Assembly (NCBI GenBank): GCA_016290905.1
Contig: JAEEVO010000007.1
Location: 1-62,111, forward strand
From: Lachnospiraceae bacterium
GTDB taxonomy: Bacteria; Bacillota; Clostridia; Lachnospirales; Lachnospiraceae
Reading direction: 5' to 3'
Length of the DNA stretch: 62,111 nucleotides
Shown: positions 8,207 to 16,793 of the stretch, piece by piece
How the letters are laid out: each line of letters opens with the position of its first letter
How positions within the stretch are numbered: position 1 is the stretch's first letter
Position numbers and translations under genes: made by a program
The notes under the pieces: model-generated
The model's database searches: none
Told to the model about the DNA's origin: nothing
What the model saw: the letters and a program-made list of their open reading frames with translations, nothing else

Positions 8207-8680
8207 TCAAGATCCACTTAACTCTCTACTCGAAAAACCGGAAAGAGTGCTGAAAGTATGTCCATCAATATATACATAAACTCTTAATTCTATCTGAGGT
8301 GCATTATCCGGAGTACTCTTTAACTCAATGGAGTTTTTAAACTCTTCCCAATCATTTACACCATAAACCTGAGCGACTCTGTCCCAGAAAATACCGCTCT
8401 CATCAGGTATTGCCTGTACATGAGTACCCGATGAATCTTTAGTTATATATATCTGGTGATCACCACTTTCTACTTCAGAAAAAACGTCTTCATTTCCTAT
8501 GGCAAATTGGCAGGCTTTCTCTATATTTGTTCTGATTTCAAGGTCCGAAGATATACGTGAATTCTCGACCCACTTTACTACTTGTGGAGCAAGTGCAACT
8601 GCCACTATCGCCATGATAAGAACTACAACTATAAGCTCAACTAATGAAAAACCCTTGTTGTCCCTGCGTATGCCTTCCAT
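8207..8680 (-). CDS. type IV pilin, PulG/PilA-like (second copy)
   Basis: I choose the ATG at 8680 (MEGIRRDNKGFSLVEL), which has GGGGGGAAGAAAGG upstream; an upstream in-frame ATG would give an atypically long hydrophobic leader. The cleavage site is NKG followed by FSLVELIVVVLIMAIV. The helix is nearly identical to that of the pilin at 9608, so the two are paralogues with divergent C-terminal domains. The mature protein is about 148 residues. It could be an alternative major pilin or an abundant minor one. It is followed directly by pilD. Confidence 0.85.
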   Translation of the reverse strand: MEGIRRDNKGFSLVELIVVVLIMAIVAVALAPQVVKWVENSRISSDLEIRTNIEKACQFAIGNEDVFSEVESGDHQIYITKDSSGTHVQAIPDESGIFWDRVAQVYGVNDWEEFKNSIELKSTPDNAPQIELRVYVYIDGHTFSTLSGFSSRELSGS

Positions 8681-8856
8681 TCCTTTCTTCCCCCCGTCTA
8701 ATCTATACACTAAAATTTTTAATAAAATATTAATCATTATAAAGCATATCATACTTTTTCGACGATTGCAAGAGAAAATTCATAATTTATTCATAAATTG
8801 TTCAATATAGTATTCTTCTATCATTTTGTTATGAAATTGAATTTAGCGAAAAATAT

Positions 8857-8901
8857 AAACCTTTGCGAATAGGCTGAGTGCCTTTAGTAACGCAAAGGTT
8901 T
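8857..8901. terminator. bidirectional hairpin terminator after the toxin/antitoxin pair
   Basis: An 11-bp stem (8857-8867 with 8891-8901) encloses a loop with its own small AGGC/GCCT stem. A T-run follows on the plus strand and an A+T-rich run with TTTTT on the minus strand. It insulates the toxin/antitoxin operon from the downstream pilin gene. Confidence 0.65.
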
Positions 8902-8914
8902 TTCGTATGCAGTT

Positions 8915-9094
8915 TTATGCATTTCGTTTATTTCGTTGTTTCACGACACATTCCATGGCTTTTATCATCGCATGAGAAAGTTCAGGGCAATCTTCATCAT
9001 AGACTATAGGCATTTTCATAGCTTCTTCAATTTCTTTTTTTTGTTCATCTGTAGGTTTTTGTCCCGGTTTAGTAGTATAATATTTGATCATCAT
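8915..9094 (-). CDS. small antitoxin partner of the BrnT-like toxin
   Basis: The protein is 59 residues, starting at the ATG at 9094 or the next ATG at 9091; AAAGGAGG lies 4 to 7 bases upstream. The start lies inside the end of the toxin gene, so translation is probably coupled. It is a charged helical protein (DEQKKEIEEAMKMP) with no recognised DNA-binding motif that I can name. The role as antitoxin is inferred from size, overlap and order, since in BrnTA loci the toxin gene comes first. Such antitoxins usually bind the toxin and repress the operon. Confidence 0.65.
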   Translation of the reverse strand: MMIKYYTTKPGQKPTDEQKKEIEEAMKMPIVYDEDCPELSHAMIKAMECVVKQRNKRNA

Positions 9095-9347
9095 ACAACC
9101 TCCTTTCAACTGCATTTGCTAATCTGGCAGAAATAATTCTCAAATTATCTTTACGTTCCGTAAAAACAACAAATAACAGGGCGTCAACCATACCTATTGC
9201 AATATATCTGTCTTCATCAATACTATGCTCAAAATCATACATTTCCAGGTAATGTGGATCCTCAAAAACAAGAGCTGCGTATTCAAACGAAATCCTGTGT
9301 TTCTCTATATTTGCTTTGTTTTTATCCTCGTCCCATTCAAATTTCAA
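9069..9347 (-). CDS. brnT: BrnT-family (DUF497) ribonuclease toxin
   Basis: The 92-residue protein begins MKFEWDEDKNKANIEKHRISF, with the F-x-W-D-x-x-K-x-x-x-N-x-x-K-H pattern of the BrnT/DUF497 family, and ends with the conserved R-x-I-S-A-R segment. The family adopts a RelE-like fold and cleaves RNA. The start is TTG with GGAGG 10 bases upstream and a consensus promoter further up. The gene overlaps its antitoxin. It sits between two pilin genes on the same strand and has its own promoter and terminator, so it looks like an independent unit inserted into the pilus locus. Confidence 0.88.
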   Translation of the reverse strand: MKFEWDEDKNKANIEKHRISFEYAALVFEDPHYLEMYDFEHSIDEDRYIAIGMVDALLFVVFTERKDNLRIISARLANAVERRLYDDQILYY

Positions 9348-9388
9348 AATTATTAAGCCTCCATATAAAAATATTATACCTTTTTATT

Positions 9389-9417
9389 ATAATATTATGT
9401 TTTTTCTGATCTGTCAA
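9389..9417 (-). promoter_or_regulatory. promoter of the toxin/antitoxin operon
   Basis: On the minus strand TTGACA (9412-9417) is separated by 17 bases from TATTAT (9389-9394), with the toxin ribosome site about 30 bases further on. The region between is A+T-rich and probably contains the autorepression site. Confidence 0.75.
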
Positions 9418-9539
9418 CAGAAATATAAAAACACCTTCTGTAGACAATTAAGGGATACAGAAGATGTTTATTAATTCATATCAAATTTTTGTACTACGTA
9501 ACTACAAAAATCTTTACCGGTATACTTACCGTAAATCTC

Positions 9540-9567
9540 CCGGCTCAGGTCTCCCCACCCGAGCCGG
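9540..9567 (-). terminator. hairpin after the major-type pilin gene
   Basis: An 11-bp G+C-rich stem with one mismatch (9540-9550 with 9557-9567) and a 6-base loop lies 40 bases past the pilin stop. The T-run behind it is weak, so it may protect the 3' end of an abundant pilin mRNA as much as terminate it. Confidence 0.55.
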
Positions 9568-9607
9568 AGATGATTTTAGTTGTTATTCAAAATCGATTAA
9601 CTGTTTA

Positions 9608-10042
9608 TTACGAGAAATCCTTAGAAGGAGCACTTGTTCTATCAACCTTTATACCATCACCAGATGAAAAACTTAAAGTAATTTTGAATGTTTTATCTTT
9701 CCAGTCACTTGATGTAACCTTAATTGCATCATTGCTATCGTTCAACTCAGGTAATGTACGCTTAACATTTGTTGCAAGAGCACCACTAAGACCACCAACA
9801 CCGGATGCTGAGAATGTAACTACGATATTTCCACTCTTAACCTGTGAAACTACTGCTTCATCAGTACTTGCTGTGTTACAAGCGGTAACTAATGAATTAT
9901 AAGACTCGATATCGTTTGACTTTCTTGAGTTCTCAACCCATCTCATAACCTGAGGTGCAAGAGCTACAGCGATGATTGCCATGATAAGAACTACGACGAT
10001 AAGTTCTACCAGTGAAAAACCTTTGTTGTTCATTTTTTTCAT
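9608..10042 (-). CDS. pilA: type IV major-type pilin
   Basis: The 144-residue prepilin begins MKKMNNKGFSLVEL, with a short basic leader, cleavage after Gly8, Phe at +1 and Glu at +5, and a single long helix ending APQVMRWVENSR. The mature pilin is about 136 residues and small, as expected for a major subunit. The C-terminal domain has no cysteine pair, so no disulfide-closed D-region is expected. The AAAGGAG site lies nine bases from the ATG. It follows pilC by 95 bases and ends at a strong hairpin. That this is the main subunit is inferred from size and its place after pilC. Confidence 0.85.
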   Translation of the reverse strand: MKKMNNKGFSLVELIVVVLIMAIIAVALAPQVMRWVENSRKSNDIESYNSLVTACNTASTDEAVVSQVKSGNIVVTFSASGVGGLSGALATNVKRTLPELNDSNDAIKVTSSDWKDKTFKITLSFSSGDGIKVDRTSAPSKDFS

Positions 10043-10137
10043 AACATATTCTCCTTTGTTTTAATAAAATTTTGTTATTATTTCTTAAACCCCTCCGATC
10101 CGCTCCCTTGTCCCGGACCGAACGGAATCTAATACAA

Positions 10138-11352
10138 TTATAAGTTTCCGATATCTCCGTACATATTGATCATAGGAGAGTACATTGCAAGTACCATCCA
10201 TCCTACGATACCACCAAGCACTACTATGATGATAGGCTGCATCATTTCTGACATAGACTGGGTTGCAAGCTCCGCTTCTTCCTCGTAGTACTCTGCAACC
10301 TTATCAAGCATCTGCTCAATATTACCGGTTTCTTCTCCAATAGCTATCATATTAGGAACCAGTGTAGGATAAACCTTGGCACGTCTGATAGGTACCGAAA
10401 GGTTGATACCTTGCTCAACATCCTGTTTCGCTTTAATAAGAGCATTCCTAAACAAAACATTCTTCATGGCTTTAGCACATATCTCAAGTGACTGAGATAT
10501 ACCCATACCTGATGAAACGAGTGTGCTCATTGTACGAGCAAATGATGCCGACTGCGTTTTTATATTTACCGAACCAATAATTGGTATCTTTATGGCTATA
10601 GTACCAAAGACTTCTTTACCCTTGTCAGTCTTGCCAAACATCTTTAGACCTATAATCGTACATACAACTATGATGATAAGTAACCACCACTTGTTCATAA
10701 GGAAATCTGCCAAGGCCATAACCGCCTTCGTAGCACCCGGAAGTTCAGAACCCATGTCTGCAAACATCTCTGCGAACTTAGGAACTACCGCAACAGACAT
10801 TATAATCATAACACCCAAAGCGACTACAATAACCGCTATAGGATAGATCATAGCCTTTTTTATAATACCAGCCAGCTTTGCACTCTTTTCAAACTGAGTA
10901 CCCATACGGGAAACAGCCTCTTCCAAGCTGCCTGAAACCTCACCGGCTTCAACCATATTTACGAACATTTCCGGAAATATCTTCGGATGTTTCGCCATAG
11001 ATACTGCAAGAGTTTCACCTTGTTGAACCGACTCAGAAGTCTTTCTCAATGCCTTAACCAAGGTTTTGTTCTGTGTCTGGTCTGCCAGCATATTCAGTGC
11101 CTCTACAACGGTAACTCCGGCATTTAATATTGAAGTAAACTGTCTACAGAAAACAGAAAGATCTCTCTTTGTAACCTTCTTTTCTCCACCAATGTTAAGG
11201 TCTTTAGAGAAAATACTCTGCGCCTTTACTGATATAGGCGTGAGTCCATTCGTCTGAAGCATCAGTTTTGCGGCTTCAACATTTTTCGCTTCAATATTGC
11301 CTTTTGTCTGATCACCCATCTTGGTGACCGCTACATAACTGTATGTTGCCAC
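10138..11352 (-). CDS. pilC: type IV pilus inner-membrane platform protein
   Basis: The 404-residue protein has two T2SSF repeats (about residues 70-195 and 270-395), each ending in membrane helices, with three or four helices in all: the PilC/GspF layout. The platform couples the PilB and PilT ATPases to pilin polymerisation. The start is GTG at 11352, with GGAGAG six bases upstream. It has its own promoter (11376-11404) giving a very short leader, so pilC and pilA can be transcribed without pilB and pilT. The conserved GEETGNIEQML stretch is present near residue 340. Confidence 0.93.
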   Translation of the reverse strand: MATYSYVAVTKMGDQTKGNIEAKNVEAAKLMLQTNGLTPISVKAQSIFSKDLNIGGEKKVTKRDLSVFCRQFTSILNAGVTVVEALNMLADQTQNKTLVKALRKTSESVQQGETLAVSMAKHPKIFPEMFVNMVEAGEVSGSLEEAVSRMGTQFEKSAKLAGIIKKAMIYPIAVIVVALGVMIIMSVAVVPKFAEMFADMGSELPGATKAVMALADFLMNKWWLLIIIVVCTIIGLKMFGKTDKGKEVFGTIAIKIPIIGSVNIKTQSASFARTMSTLVSSGMGISQSLEICAKAMKNVLFRNALIKAKQDVEQGINLSVPIRRAKVYPTLVPNMIAIGEETGNIEQMLDKVAEYYEEEAELATQSMSEMMQPIIIVVLGGIVGWMVLAMYSPMINMYGDIGNL

Positions 11353-11375
11353 GGCTTCTCTCCTTCAGTAATCAT

Positions 11376-11404
11376 AATATAACACATGATGTACAAGATG
11401 TCAA
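11376..11404 (-). promoter_or_regulatory. promoter upstream of pilC
   Basis: TTGACA (11399-11404) and TATATT (11376-11381) on the minus strand are spaced by 17 bases. The start of transcription would be about 17 bases before the pilC GTG. Confidence 0.75.
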
Positions 11405-11450
11405 GTGTTTTATTCAAAAAATATTCACATTTTGTTCATTTTTAACAAAA

Positions 11451-12512
11451 TTAGAATGATAACCTATTCGCCAGCGTTCCTGCGTCCTGAGCGAAGCTCA
11501 GTGCAGTCTCTCTGTCTATTATGTGCTGGTTGTAGATGTCATAGATATCGTCATCCAGGGTTTTCATTCCGAGCTTTCTGGAAGTCTGCATCGTACCTGC
11601 TATCTGGAAAGTCTTGTTTTCACGGATCAGGTTTCTTATAGCGGGAGTTGCGAGCATGACCTCAAATGCTGCCTTTCGTCCGTTACCGCCTATGACAGGA
11701 AGCAGTGCCTGTGAGATAACGCCTTCAAGAACCATTGCGAGCTGTGAACGTATCTGTGTCTGCTGATAAGGCGGGAATACGTCGATGATACGGTCGATGG
11801 TAGCTGCCGCACCGATGGTATGCAGGGTACTGAATACCAGGTGGCCCGTTTCTGCTGCAGTAATGGCTGTCGCTATGGTATCAAGGTCACGCATCTCACC
11901 TACGAGGATAACGTCGGGGTCTTCACGAAGTGCAGATGTAAGCGCCTGTGAGAAGCTCTTTGTATCAAGTCCTACTTCACGCTGGTTAACGATAGAACGC
12001 TTGTGAGGGTGAAGGTACTCGATAGGATCCTCCAGAGTTATTACATGGAAGGGTGACCTGTCATTTATCAGGTTGATAAGTGATGCCAGTGTTGTTGACT
12101 TACCCGATCCTGTAGGTCCGGTAACGAGCACCAGTCCTCTCTTTTTGAACGTAAGGTCTACAACCGCATTCGGTATTCCGAGCTGTCCGGGTGAAGGTAT
12201 GTTCATACCGATCAGACGAAGTACAGCTGCGATAGTTCCTCGCTGATGGAATACGTTTGCTCTGTATCGTCCTTCTCCCATGATCGCATAAGAGAAGTCG
12301 AGCTCGCCCTGCTCTTCAAATCTCTGTACCAGCTGCGGAGGTATGATGGAATATCCGAGTTCCGCAGTATCGGCAGGTGTAAGTATCGAACAGCCTTCGA
12401 TATCGACTAGATCACCGAAAACTCTTACCTTAGGCGGTACGCCTACTGAAAGGTGTAAGTCCGACGCGTGCATCTGGTTTGCTATGATAAGCATTTCATT
12501 GATTGAGAGCAT
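11451..12512 (-). CDS. pilT: type IV pilus retraction ATPase
   Basis: The 353-residue hexameric ATPase has Walker A GPTGSGKST (residues 132-140), an Asp box, Walker B around EDPDVILVGEMRD (197-209), the His box ETGHLVFSTLHT (221-232) and the PilT-specific AIRNLIRE motif (291-298), which separates it from assembly ATPases. It powers depolymerisation of pili and hence twitching motility. It starts 26 bases after pilB with AAAGGAG before the ATG, in the same transcript. The presence of PilT shows that this is a retractable pilus, not only a competence pseudopilus. Confidence 0.95.
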   Translation of the reverse strand: MLSINEMLIIANQMHASDLHLSVGVPPKVRVFGDLVDIEGCSILTPADTAELGYSIIPPQLVQRFEEQGELDFSYAIMGEGRYRANVFHQRGTIAAVLRLIGMNIPSPGQLGIPNAVVDLTFKKRGLVLVTGPTGSGKSTTLASLINLINDRSPFHVITLEDPIEYLHPHKRSIVNQREVGLDTKSFSQALTSALREDPDVILVGEMRDLDTIATAITAAETGHLVFSTLHTIGAAATIDRIIDVFPPYQQTQIRSQLAMVLEGVISQALLPVIGGNGRKAAFEVMLATPAIRNLIRENKTFQIAGTMQTSRKLGMKTLDDDIYDIYNQHIIDRETALSFAQDAGTLANRLSF

Positions 12513-12538
12513 AGGTTGGTCTCCTTTGTATTTGATTT

Positions 12539-14281
12539 TTATGATGTAACCGCATCAACATCATCAACATCCTCGCCTGCGTATACGATACGCTTCAGCT
12601 CGTTGATGGATGTAACGCCGTTCTTGACATGCTTAGCGCATGCCATCTGCAGGGTATACATACCGTCTGCAAGTGCTGCATTTTCTATCTGTTCGGTGGT
12701 GCCCTTTGCAGCAATAATACTCTTTATACGCTGTGATACCGGCATGAGCTCATATACGCCGATACGTCCGCGGTATCCGTTGTAGCTGCACTGAGGACAG
12801 CCCTTGGGCTCCCAAATCTTTACTTCATCCTCGCCTTCCATGCCGAGCAGTCTCTTCTCACGGTCGTTGGCAAGTCTTTCCTGACGGCAGGCTGTACAAA
12901 GACGTCTTACCAGACGCTGTGCGATAACGCCCACTACAGAGTCGGCGATGAGGTAATACTCAAGTCCCATATCCGCAAGACGGGTGATGGATGCTGCGGA
13001 TGAGTTGGTATGCAGTGTGGATACGACCAAGTGACCTGTGATAGATGCCGTAACGGCTATACTCGCGGTCTCCTGGTCACGGATCTCACCGATCATGATG
13101 ATGTCCGGGTCCTGACGTAAGATAGAACGAAGGGCCGATGCGAAGGTAAGACCTGCTTTTACATTGGTCTGTACCTGATTGATGCCCTCGATATTAGCTT
13201 CGACAGGGTCTTCTACCGTGATGATGTTAACATCTTCTTTGTTCAGCTCTGAAAGAGCGGTATACAGTGTAGTTGATTTACCTGATCCGGTAGGTCCCGT
13301 AACAAGGATGATACCGTTCGGGTTCGAGAATATCTTATCAAATGTTCCAAGCTCGGCCTCGTCAAATCCGAGGTTCCTCTTGTCACGTGAAAGTGCTTTC
13401 TTCTGGGTAAGACGCATAACCGTCTTTTCGCCGTATACGGTAGGAAGCATGGAAACACGGATATCGTACTCTACCTTGTCTACGATCGATGTGATACGAC
13501 CGTCCTGAGGCTTACGCTTTTCTGAAATATCCATGCCGCCGATGATCTTGATACGTGTATTTACAGCAGAAAGCATGTTTATCTTATAGTCACCGGAGTT
13601 CTTCAGCACACCGTCTATACGGTAGCGGACTCTGATATGCTTTTCAAACGGCTCGATATGAATATCGGATGCACGCTGACGTGCTGCCTGTTCGATGATA
13701 CGGTTAACGAGCACAACAACGGGTGAGTTCTCGACTGCGGCGTTCGCCTCGGTCATGTCCTCGTCCTTGTACTGCTCTTCTTCTGCCGCACGCTCGGCTG
13801 CGAACATTTCTGCCACGGCCTGGTTTTCCAAGTTACCGAAGTACTTGTCGATAGCGGCGAGGATATCGGTCGAAGTTGCTATACACGGCGATATCTGCAT
13901 ACCCGTGAGGAGCGTCATGTCGTCGATGACCTTTATGTCCATCGGGTCTGCCATGGCTACCTTCAGGTATCTGGAGTCGTACTCGTCAAAGTCGAACGGG
14001 ATCACAAGGCTCTTCTTTAATACTGTATGATCCTTTATAAGGTTAAGGATGTTCTCCTTTATCGCAACTCGGTTCGGGTCTACCAGTTCAAGTCCCAGCT
14101 GTCTCGAAAGTGCTGTGGCTATCTGCCTTTCGGTGGTGATACCGAGCTCGACGAGTGTTTCACCGAGCTTGTGTTTTGTTTCCTGCTGTCTTGTCAGTGC
14201 CTGGTTCAGCTGGTCAAGGGTGATGACACCCTCGTCCATCAGTACATCACCGAGCCTGACCTTTTTATTCATGAAAGCCAT
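12539..14281 (-). CDS. pilB: type IV pilus assembly ATPase
   Basis: The 580-residue protein has an N-terminal MshEN/GspE_N region (about 1-150), the N2 domain and the motor domain with Walker A GPTGSGKST (329-337), Walker B DPDIIMIGEIRD (391-402), a His box (TGHLVVSTLHTN) and the zinc-binding tetracysteine C462-x2-C465 and C495-x2-C498 found in PilB/GspE. It drives pilin polymerisation. MshEN domains in this family can bind c-di-GMP, relevant because the locus also contains an EAL protein; binding is not shown here. The ribosome site GGAGACC precedes the ATG. A long hairpin separates it from the EH-like gene upstream. Confidence 0.95.
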   Translation of the reverse strand: MAFMNKKVRLGDVLMDEGVITLDQLNQALTRQQETKHKLGETLVELGITTERQIATALSRQLGLELVDPNRVAIKENILNLIKDHTVLKKSLVIPFDFDEYDSRYLKVAMADPMDIKVIDDMTLLTGMQISPCIATSTDILAAIDKYFGNLENQAVAEMFAAERAAEEEQYKDEDMTEANAAVENSPVVVLVNRIIEQAARQRASDIHIEPFEKHIRVRYRIDGVLKNSGDYKINMLSAVNTRIKIIGGMDISEKRKPQDGRITSIVDKVEYDIRVSMLPTVYGEKTVMRLTQKKALSRDKRNLGFDEAELGTFDKIFSNPNGIILVTGPTGSGKSTTLYTALSELNKEDVNIITVEDPVEANIEGINQVQTNVKAGLTFASALRSILRQDPDIIMIGEIRDQETASIAVTASITGHLVVSTLHTNSSAASITRLADMGLEYYLIADSVVGVIAQRLVRRLCTACRQERLANDREKRLLGMEGEDEVKIWEPKGCPQCSYNGYRGRIGVYELMPVSQRIKSIIAAKGTTEQIENAALADGMYTLQMACAKHVKNGVTSINELKRIVYAGEDVDDVDAVTS

Positions 14282-14310
14282 TTTTTAAGGTCTCCTAAAA
14301 TACTAACGGT

Positions 14311-14374
14311 ACTCAGAATTTTTTTAACGCGGCGCTTAGGCAAAGCCTAAGCTATTTCGCTAAAAATTCCGAGT
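14311..14374 (-). promoter_or_regulatory. long nested hairpin between the EH-like gene and pilB
   Basis: A 13-bp outer stem with one mismatch (14311-14323 with 14362-14374) encloses a perfect 8-bp stem with a 3-base loop (14334-14341 with 14345-14352). It fills the gap between the two genes. There is no clean T-run, so it may be an mRNA processing or stability element rather than a terminator. Confidence 0.55.
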
Positions 14375-14379
14375 TGTAA

Positions 14380-15606
14380 TTATTGATATTTAGATATATA
14401 GTCCCTGACAGAATACTGCCAGTCTCCCATGTGTACACGTCTCCAGTTCATGCCGGCGTTCATGTCGGTCTTGCCGGAGAGGTATCCGCTGAGATCTTTT
14501 TCGGTCTCGAAGTCGATGATGTTGGGAGAGACGCTTTCCTTATAATATCCCATTTCGTAGAAGAAAGCCGTATTTGTTTCCACTATCTCGATGACTACGA
14601 ACTTTCCGAAGTCCAGGATAACGCTTCCGCAGGGATGTACCTGTACCGAGATCTTCGAGGAGTAGTTCATCCAGAAGTTTGCAACGTCAGTCTTGCCAAG
14701 CATCCTTGTGATAAGGAACTGATTAAGCCATACTGCATATCTTTGCTGATACTGAGGAGCAAGATCCTCCATGACGGATATGTATTTCTCGCTTCCCTTT
14801 GCACCGGTAACCGGCTCGAAGAGCTCTACAAGGCTCGCATACTTACGGAGCTGTACGGTATCCAGGTTCTTGACCATATTGATGAGAAGCTTTTTCTTCA
14901 TATCATCATCGAAGTCCTTTGCCATCTCATAAAGGTCTTCTTCCTTGAACTTCCTGTACTCCTCGGCGTTACATATGACGATGAAGTAAACCATGCACTC
15001 ATTATAGAGAGCGGTGTCCTTGACAACTCCGACCATCTCCAGTGCCTGAGCATAATTACCGTTCTGACCGGTTTTGGCTGTTGCAAGCTTGTTGAAGTAT
15101 GCGGCAATGCTTCCTTCAGCGAACTGATGCATCAGTTCTTTAGCGTCCTGTCCGCTCTGACGGCGCAGGGAATCACAGAATGTATCGTCTTTTTCAAGGC
15201 GTTTGTAGAGAGGCTTTAATGCAGGTGACTTGAAATTGTCCTGGCAGCCCCTGTATATATCCATTACGACATCGTCAGGCATCTTTTCGGAGCTTTCCGT
15301 CAGGATGCTGATATATTTGTTTACATGGTCTTCCACCTTCTGAGGATCGGCCTGTCCTTCCTGAGCAGCCTTCATCTGTGAAAACATATACGGTATGAGG
15401 AGATTCTTTTCCTCGGCGCTTAAACAATATGCTATGCCCTGCATCTCTGATAGCGGCTTTTCACCGATCTTTTCAAAGATACGTGCGCATTCACCCAGTC
15501 CCGCCGATGCCTCCTCAGCTTTTCTTTTTATCCTGTCCTCGCGCTGCTGCCGGATATTGTCGGCCGCCGCACCGAGAATGGAGGGCTCGTACATAGTATA
15601 TTCCAT
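14380..15606 (-). CDS. protein with an EH_signature-like C-terminal domain
   Basis: The protein has 408 residues from the ATG at 15606, which has AAGGA nine bases upstream; an ATG three codons earlier is too close to that site. The first 300 residues are helical and unfamiliar. The last 100 residues resemble the EH_signature domain (as in Zorya ZorC) as I remember it: an FW-x-x-Y start, VVIEIVETNTAFFYE with the key Glu near 340, and RRVHMGDWQ with the key His near 392. This is recognition by eye, not a search result. It follows the coiled-coil gene and precedes pilB, so a role in pilus control, wall passage or defence is possible. Confidence 0.5.
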   Translation of the reverse strand: MEYTMYEPSILGAAADNIRQQREDRIKRKAEEASAGLGECARIFEKIGEKPLSEMQGIAYCLSAEEKNLLIPYMFSQMKAAQEGQADPQKVEDHVNKYISILTESSEKMPDDVVMDIYRGCQDNFKSPALKPLYKRLEKDDTFCDSLRRQSGQDAKELMHQFAEGSIAAYFNKLATAKTGQNGNYAQALEMVGVVKDTALYNECMVYFIVICNAEEYRKFKEEDLYEMAKDFDDDMKKKLLINMVKNLDTVQLRKYASLVELFEPVTGAKGSEKYISVMEDLAPQYQQRYAVWLNQFLITRMLGKTDVANFWMNYSSKISVQVHPCGSVILDFGKFVVIEIVETNTAFFYEMGYYKESVSPNIIDFETEKDLSGYLSGKTDMNAGMNWRRVHMGDWQYSVRDYISKYQ

Positions 15607-15679
15607 ATTTATCATTCCTTACTATGTGAATTTTATTTTTGTGCACCTTAACCCTAGGATCTGAAGGGCTTTCCCGTTA

Positions 15680-16669
15680 TCAGGTCAGTCCTCTCAGTGC
15701 CTTAGGCAGCCTTGCGGCAGCTTCGTTGATCTCCTCTGTGGTCTTGCCGAGTGTCGTAGCTACGTCTGCCAGTTGCTTGTCGAGGAGTGCGAATATGTCG
15801 TTTATGGTCTTTGCCATCATCTCTTCGAACGAAGGCAGGTTTACCTTCATGTCTGCGGATACTTCGTTCAGTGCTACCGTGTAGCTTGTCATGGACTTCG
15901 TGTACTTTGTCATCTGAGCAAGGAGTTCCTCTGAGTTCTTGTTGATCTCCTCGTCTGCCTTTACATAGCTTGTAGCCCAGCTTGACTGATGTCCTTCGAG
16001 TATCTTCTTCTCTTCTGCCAGATGATCTCCCAGACGGTTGAGAACGGTTCCGAGATCCTGCAGGTTGGTTGCCTGTGTTTCGGAGATGTTCTTTAAGCTC
16101 TTTGAAATGTCGTCGTATACGTTCTTTAAGCTGTTGATGGTATCTGTCGTAAGTGAGTTCATACCGTCCGATACACCTACGGTGATATTCTTCATGGCAT
16201 CCGATGCGTCCTTAATGGACCTCTGCATCTCAACGGAAGCTAAGGAAACGGTCGAGCGGAGATCTTCCGTAGCCGTCTTCATGTCTTCTAATATAGCCTT
16301 CTGAGCATTAGATATCTCCTTCATCTCAGAAAGTGTGCTGGAGAAACCGTCTACCAACTGTTTTACAGCATCGGTGCTTTCCTTCTGCAGTCTTGCTCCT
16401 TCCACTGCCGAACGTGAAAGATCCTGGAATGTGCCCTGTGTGGACTCCTCAAGTCTGTCCATGAAGGCCTGTGTAAGTCTTCCGATAGCATCTGCCTGAA
16501 GATCCTTTGATACTTCAAGCTGTTTCTTTACATTTGCGGCAAATACTGTAAATACGGGTGTCAGTGCATCCGTGATGGCACGTGTAACTGTCTCTGATAT
16601 GCCTGCTACTACCTGCTCTGCCAATTGTTGATTGTTGTTTCCGCTTTTTGCGTCGTTAAAAATAGCCAT
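15680..16669 (-). CDS. long coiled-coil protein of unknown function
   Basis: The 329-residue protein is almost entirely helical, rich in Ala, Ser, Lys, Asp and Glu, with heptad-like spacing over most of its length and no signal peptide or membrane segment. The repeated helical pattern is like the tail of ZorA-type motor proteins or the signalling part of chemoreceptors, without the HAMP or MCP hairpin motif. GGAGGAACGTT precedes the ATG. It lies immediately before the EH_signature-like gene (73 bases), and the two probably form a pair. The role is unknown; a cytoplasmic scaffold for the pilus motor is one possibility. Confidence 0.6.
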   Translation of the reverse strand: MAIFNDAKSGNNNQQLAEQVVAGISETVTRAITDALTPVFTVFAANVKKQLEVSKDLQADAIGRLTQAFMDRLEESTQGTFQDLSRSAVEGARLQKESTDAVKQLVDGFSSTLSEMKEISNAQKAILEDMKTATEDLRSTVSLASVEMQRSIKDASDAMKNITVGVSDGMNSLTTDTINSLKNVYDDISKSLKNISETQATNLQDLGTVLNRLGDHLAEEKKILEGHQSSWATSYVKADEEINKNSEELLAQMTKYTKSMTSYTVALNEVSADMKVNLPSFEEMMAKTINDIFALLDKQLADVATTLGKTTEEINEAAARLPKALRGLT

Positions 16670-16793
16670 AACGTTCCTCCATATGTATATCTTTTGCTTA
16701 TCATCGCAAAATCACCTTTACTATTATATGCTTTTATAATAAAAATTTCAAGGAATTTTGCATTTTTTTGTAACATTTTTATAAAAATCTTTT

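Noticed and set aside
14383-15219. A 278-codon plus-strand frame opposite the EH_signature-like gene
   Set aside because: It is antisense to a gene with a ribosome site in an operon and its product is rich in unlikely residues; it is a shadow frame.
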